Below are positions 62,301 through 64,000 of a DNA stretch of 64,000 bases, one piece after another; within the stretch, counting starts at the first letter, position 1, and each line of letters starts with the position of its first letter. The stretch is taken from positions 62,001 to 126,000 of the forward strand of contig SVOQ01000003.1 in the NCBI GenBank assembly GCA_015066345.1. The letters are read 5' to 3'. The stretch comes from Oscillospiraceae bacterium. GTDB taxonomy: Bacteria > Bacillota > Clostridia > Oscillospirales > Acutalibacteraceae. The translations under genes and the position numbers were made by a program. The notes beneath the pieces are model-generated. The model ran no database searches. It had not been told where the DNA came from and saw nothing but the letters and a program-made list of their open reading frames with translations.

Positions 62301-62739
62301 CGGAATTAAGCCTGATTTGGCTCTTTATTTGGGTAACGATTTACTTACCGAGGGCGAGGACTACGAGATAATCGGTCTTGATAAGATAACGGGAGTAGGC
62401 ACTTACAATATCGCGGTTAAGGGTAAAGATAATATAAGCGGAACTAAAAATCTTACCCTCGATGTTTTACCCCGAAGTATTACCGAAACTAAGGTATCTT
62501 CAAAGGATGGGATTAAGGTAACTGATTCCCGATATACTCTCGTTGATGGTGTTGATTACAGGGTTGAAAAACGCACCAACCAAAGCGGAGATTTGGAAAC
62601 CTATGTAGTTGGTGTGGGTAATTATACCGACGAAAAGCGTGTAAGCTCCACGGGTGACTCCTTTGAAACAAATATCTTATACAGAATACTCGCCCTTTTT
62701 GAAAAAATCTTTGAGGCTATACGCAATGTTTTTAAATAA
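59398..62739 (+). CDS. BspA-type leucine-rich repeat surface protein 1
   Basis: An exported 1113-residue protein. Signal peptide residues 1-34 (LTVLMLLSIAPTSVITYVSAA), then a conserved N-terminal domain, and around 20 BspA/LRR_5 units of 22-24 residues (pattern IGxxAFxGCxxLxxIxLPDSVxxI) to about residue 880. Two Ig-like domains (about 885-1040, YTGKEIKP and VGVAGITARG) follow, and the last residues form an amphipathic helix ALFEKIFEAIRNVFK. No LPXTG motif or dockerin. Such proteins bind host or polymer surfaces in gut and oral bacteria; the ligand is unknown here. AGGAGG site. Confidence 0.88.
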   Translation: MKNILKKSLSVFLTVLMLLSIAPTSVITYVSAADAIEWSFDGENLIVSGSGELSSAYTSTEEWKNMQDKCVNVTIQGDVTIIGNNAFKGFTALKKVDVLSDVETVGEYAFSGCTSLEEITLPDSVSVIDEFAFSACTALKDFQFPRNLKKINKWAFKGCDCFDNKALVLPDSLQKVALGAFSGANITSLTAPFAGIGVIDYEDSITSSNVGYIFGNASFKDTYVCRDGVINEFYYVPNSLKEVNVTKYIYENNFQNAKKIEKIVLKDTVEATFIPYFFAKSCQELKEVIIENPDKITKISESAFDCCYALEGFTIPANVTEIGSRAFALCRFNNIEIPGKVEKIGDYAFFKCVGITSVVIPDSVNSIGEYAFKGCSKLKEVKFPSTYYTIGEGAFDETQYTGTEADFVITEDGELTKYRGNDTEIVVPDSVTRIGTVFSGNKDITKIVLPDGLLYLEEDAFKGCSSLTTINLPDGLSYIPENAFYGCSSLTEITIPDSVLEIRTNAFNGCCKIKELVVPDSVVTIEYRAFAGMCGLEKLTVPFVGKNRDAETDSEQALIGYWFDSSNDEDARSYCGKCLHNYERVTQIYHHRTSPYSYYYDRRVYKPCNFKELTITGGTLRSYALNEFGLEVLNVGANVELIEEYAADNLGLTELNLHEDAKFTEIPDYAFTNNSLTTITIPKNVKRIGKAFRSNALTEINLNEGLEVIDGSFVNAKITSIDLPDSLLVIGREAFWCCTKLEYIEFPENLTEIGFYAFNRAGLKEIIFSENITYISRGAFVKCPLKKIVMPESVASIVDETFWDCSELEIVVIGGKVEEIGSVAFANCTSLETVVIPDSVTSISEDAFMDSNEDMVIYCNEGSYAEEYAVKNNIKYTTLVLDSVPNQTYTGKEIKPAVNAKANNRPLTLNTEYKLSYSDNINVGVAGITARGLGDFKHLIAKGKFNILACQLKNITVKYEDFTYYSPNGIKPDLALYLGNDLLTEGEDYEIIGLDKITGVGTYNIAVKGKDNISGTKNLTLDVLPRSITETKVSSKDGIKVTDSRYTLVDGVDYRVEKRTNQSGDLETYVVGVGNYTDEKRVSSTGDSFETNILYRILALFEKIFEAIRNVFK

Positions 62740-62815
62740 GCTTTACTATTTATTTAAATAAATTCTATATCTCAATTAATTACGTAAATAGTGAAAAGCG
62801 GTTGTTATGAAGGAT

Positions 62816-62976
62816 ACCTCTCTGGCCTAAGAGAGGGGGACCGCCGTATAATAATTTTCCTTTTATAATATGTATCAAGCGAGTCAAAAATTTTATTGAA
62901 AAAATAGTTTGACGGAGCGGTGGAGAGTTCCCAACGCGTAAGCGTTGTTGAATCGTAAGATTCAATTGTAATAAAT
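62816..62976 (+). repeat. hairpin repeat, forward copy with expanded middle
   Basis: CCTCTCTGG...GAGAGG and GGGGGACC are followed not by a short loop but by about 75 nt of AT-rich sequence, then GCGGTGGAGAGTTC, AACGCG hairpin and the GAATC-GTAA-GATTC end. Compare the 59101 copy, where the loop has only a few bases. Confidence 0.7.
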
Positions 62977-63049
62977 TCACCGTACCGATAAAATAAGTAA
63001 GAACAATAAATTTATCACTAAAAAATCAAAACTCAATAACAGAAACTTT

Positions 63050-63212
63050 ATGTCAATGGAAGCGTTGCTTCCACGATGCTGACGCATCGGGAACTCTCCA
63101 CCATCCGACAAACTTGGATTTTAAAAGAAAGTAATCACGCGTTTAGACCTTAAATCAAACATCTGCTTGACAAAATGATGGTCCCCCTCTCTTAAACCAG
63201 AGAGGTAGACCA
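63050..63212 (-). repeat. hairpin repeat, reverse copy with expanded middle
   Basis: Mirror of the 59265 copy: GTCAATGGAAGC, GATGC/GCATC, GAACTCTCCACCAT, then about 75 nt of unique sequence, ATGGTCCCCCTCTC and GAGAGG. The 62740-63312 gap contains this pair and no gene. Confidence 0.7.
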
Positions 63213-63312
63213 AACTGCAACTATATTCACCGAGCATACATTAATGCATCGAAAACCAAAAAAAGCGGATGATAGGCTTCGCACCACTTAACATATTCCC
63301 GAGGAGGAAACT

Positions 63313-64000
63313 ATGAAAAATATATTGAAAAAATCCTTATCAGTATTCTTAACAGTGCTGATGCTATTATCAATAGCACCAACAAGTGTCATAACCTATG
63401 TCAGTGCTGCAGACGCAATAGAGTGGAGTTTTGACGGTGAAAATTTAGTTGTAAGCGGTTCGGGTGAATTATCATCCACATATACCTCAACTGAAGAATG
63501 GAAAAATATGCAGGATAAATGCGTGAATGTTCTTATTGAGGGTGAGATTAAAATTGTCGGTAAAAACGCATTTAAAGATTTTACTGCCATAAAAAAGCTT
63601 GAGGTTACAAGTCCCTTGATAACCGTGGATGAATACGCTTTTTACGGCTGTACTGCACTTGAGGAAATAACCTTACCCGATACACTTCTTACTATAGAGC
63701 AATATGCTTTTGCCGAGTGTTCAGCGGTTAAAGACTTTCAATTTCCTTCAAAATTAAGAGAAATAAGCGCATGGGCTTTTAAGAATTTTACCTGTTTCGA
63801 TGGAAAACCCCTTATTTTACCCGATTCTTTGAAAAAGGTATCATTCGGTTCATTCCACGGTGCTGATATAACAAGCCTTACTGCACCCTTTGTAGGATAT
63901 GGACTTTGGGGTAACATTGAGGATTCGGAGGGAAGCAATAATATAGGTACAATGTTCGGTGACATCCAGCTTCCGAACACCTACTTTTGCAGATATAACG
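63313..64000 (+). CDS. BspA-type leucine-rich repeat surface protein 2, partial
   Basis: The first 229 codons of a paralogue of the previous gene, cut by the window edge. Residues 1-70 are almost identical to gene 1, including signal peptide and IEWSFDGENL; after that the LRR units diverge (VLIEGEIKIVGKNAFKDF versus VTIQGDVTIIGNNAFKGF) while keeping the same repeat spacing. The same GAGGAGG site and upstream bases precede both ATGs. This points to tandem duplication, followed by drift or recombination in the repeat part. Confidence 0.88.
   Translation, partial: MKNILKKSLSVFLTVLMLLSIAPTSVITYVSAADAIEWSFDGENLVVSGSGELSSTYTSTEEWKNMQDKCVNVLIEGEIKIVGKNAFKDFTAIKKLEVTSPLITVDEYAFYGCTALEEITLPDTLLTIEQYAFAECSAVKDFQFPSKLREISAWAFKNFTCFDGKPLILPDSLKKVSFGSFHGADITSLTAPFVGYGLWGNIEDSEGSNNIGTMFGDIQLPNTYFCRYN

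Overview
The window looks like part of the chromosome of a low- to mid-GC Clostridia bacterium, most likely a gut Oscillospiraceae/Ruminococcaceae relative. Reasons: endospore genes (ylbJ, yqfC, yqfD), Firmicutes gene order around phoH-ybeY-dgkA-era-yqzL-recO, zinc-ribbon forms of S14, L36 and adenylate kinase, strong AGGAGG ribosome binding sites, sigma-A promoters, a GH27 alpha-galactosidase, and BspA-type leucine-rich surface proteins flanked by hairpin-rich repeats. The assignment is inferred from gene content, not from a database search.

Layout. 1-4.3 kb (minus): a partial alpha-galactosidase with an apparent carbohydrate-binding insertion, a metallophosphoesterase, a DUF4234 membrane protein, PRPP synthetase and a small Cys-rich protein. 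4.3-13.2 kb: sporulation genes ylbJ and yqfC-yqfD facing apart across SigE-like promoter sequences, then the plus-strand run phoH, ybeY, dgkA, era, yqzL-like, recO, mutS2. 13.2-18.0 kb: a DUF1963 protein and a VanY-type carboxypeptidase, two lipoproteins, and coaX with an ECF vitamin transporter. 18.2-22.2 kb: coaBC, mscL with a zinc-ribbon tail, and a MurT/GatD-like pair whose amidotransferase lacks both catalytic residues. 22.2-27.3 kb: a BlaI repressor, a BlaR1-like M56 protease with an Asn/Tyr minisatellite where the beta-lactam sensor should be, and a 1068-residue exported fibronectin-III protein. 27.4-32.7 kb: a zinc-ribbon membrane protein, homoserine dehydrogenase, an AI-2E family transporter, a CpsB-type phosphatase and two unknown small or anchored proteins.

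32.7-48.3 kb is the complete S10-spc-alpha supercluster (rpsJ to rplQ, with secY, adk, map, infA, rpoA), preceded by a structured leader of about 300 nt with an attenuator-like hairpin. 48.3-48.9 kb is a repeat block with two tandem 99-bp hairpin units. 48.9-64 kb is a mosaic: an XRE regulator divergent from a membrane-anchored protein, murC, queT, a 276-bp inverted-repeat element, thuA with an SGNH hydrolase, walJ-murA, an SH3/C39 peptidase, an ECF-like sigma factor with a candidate membrane anti-sigma partner, and two tandem BspA paralogues (the second cut by the window edge), each preceded by a pair of inverted hairpin repeats.

Most of the window is housekeeping: translation, ribosome maturation, DNA repair, CoA and cell-wall precursor synthesis. 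The parts that deserve attention are the degenerate MurT/GatD pair, the BlaI/M56/Fn3 operon, the rpsJ leader, and the repeat families around the surface-protein genes.
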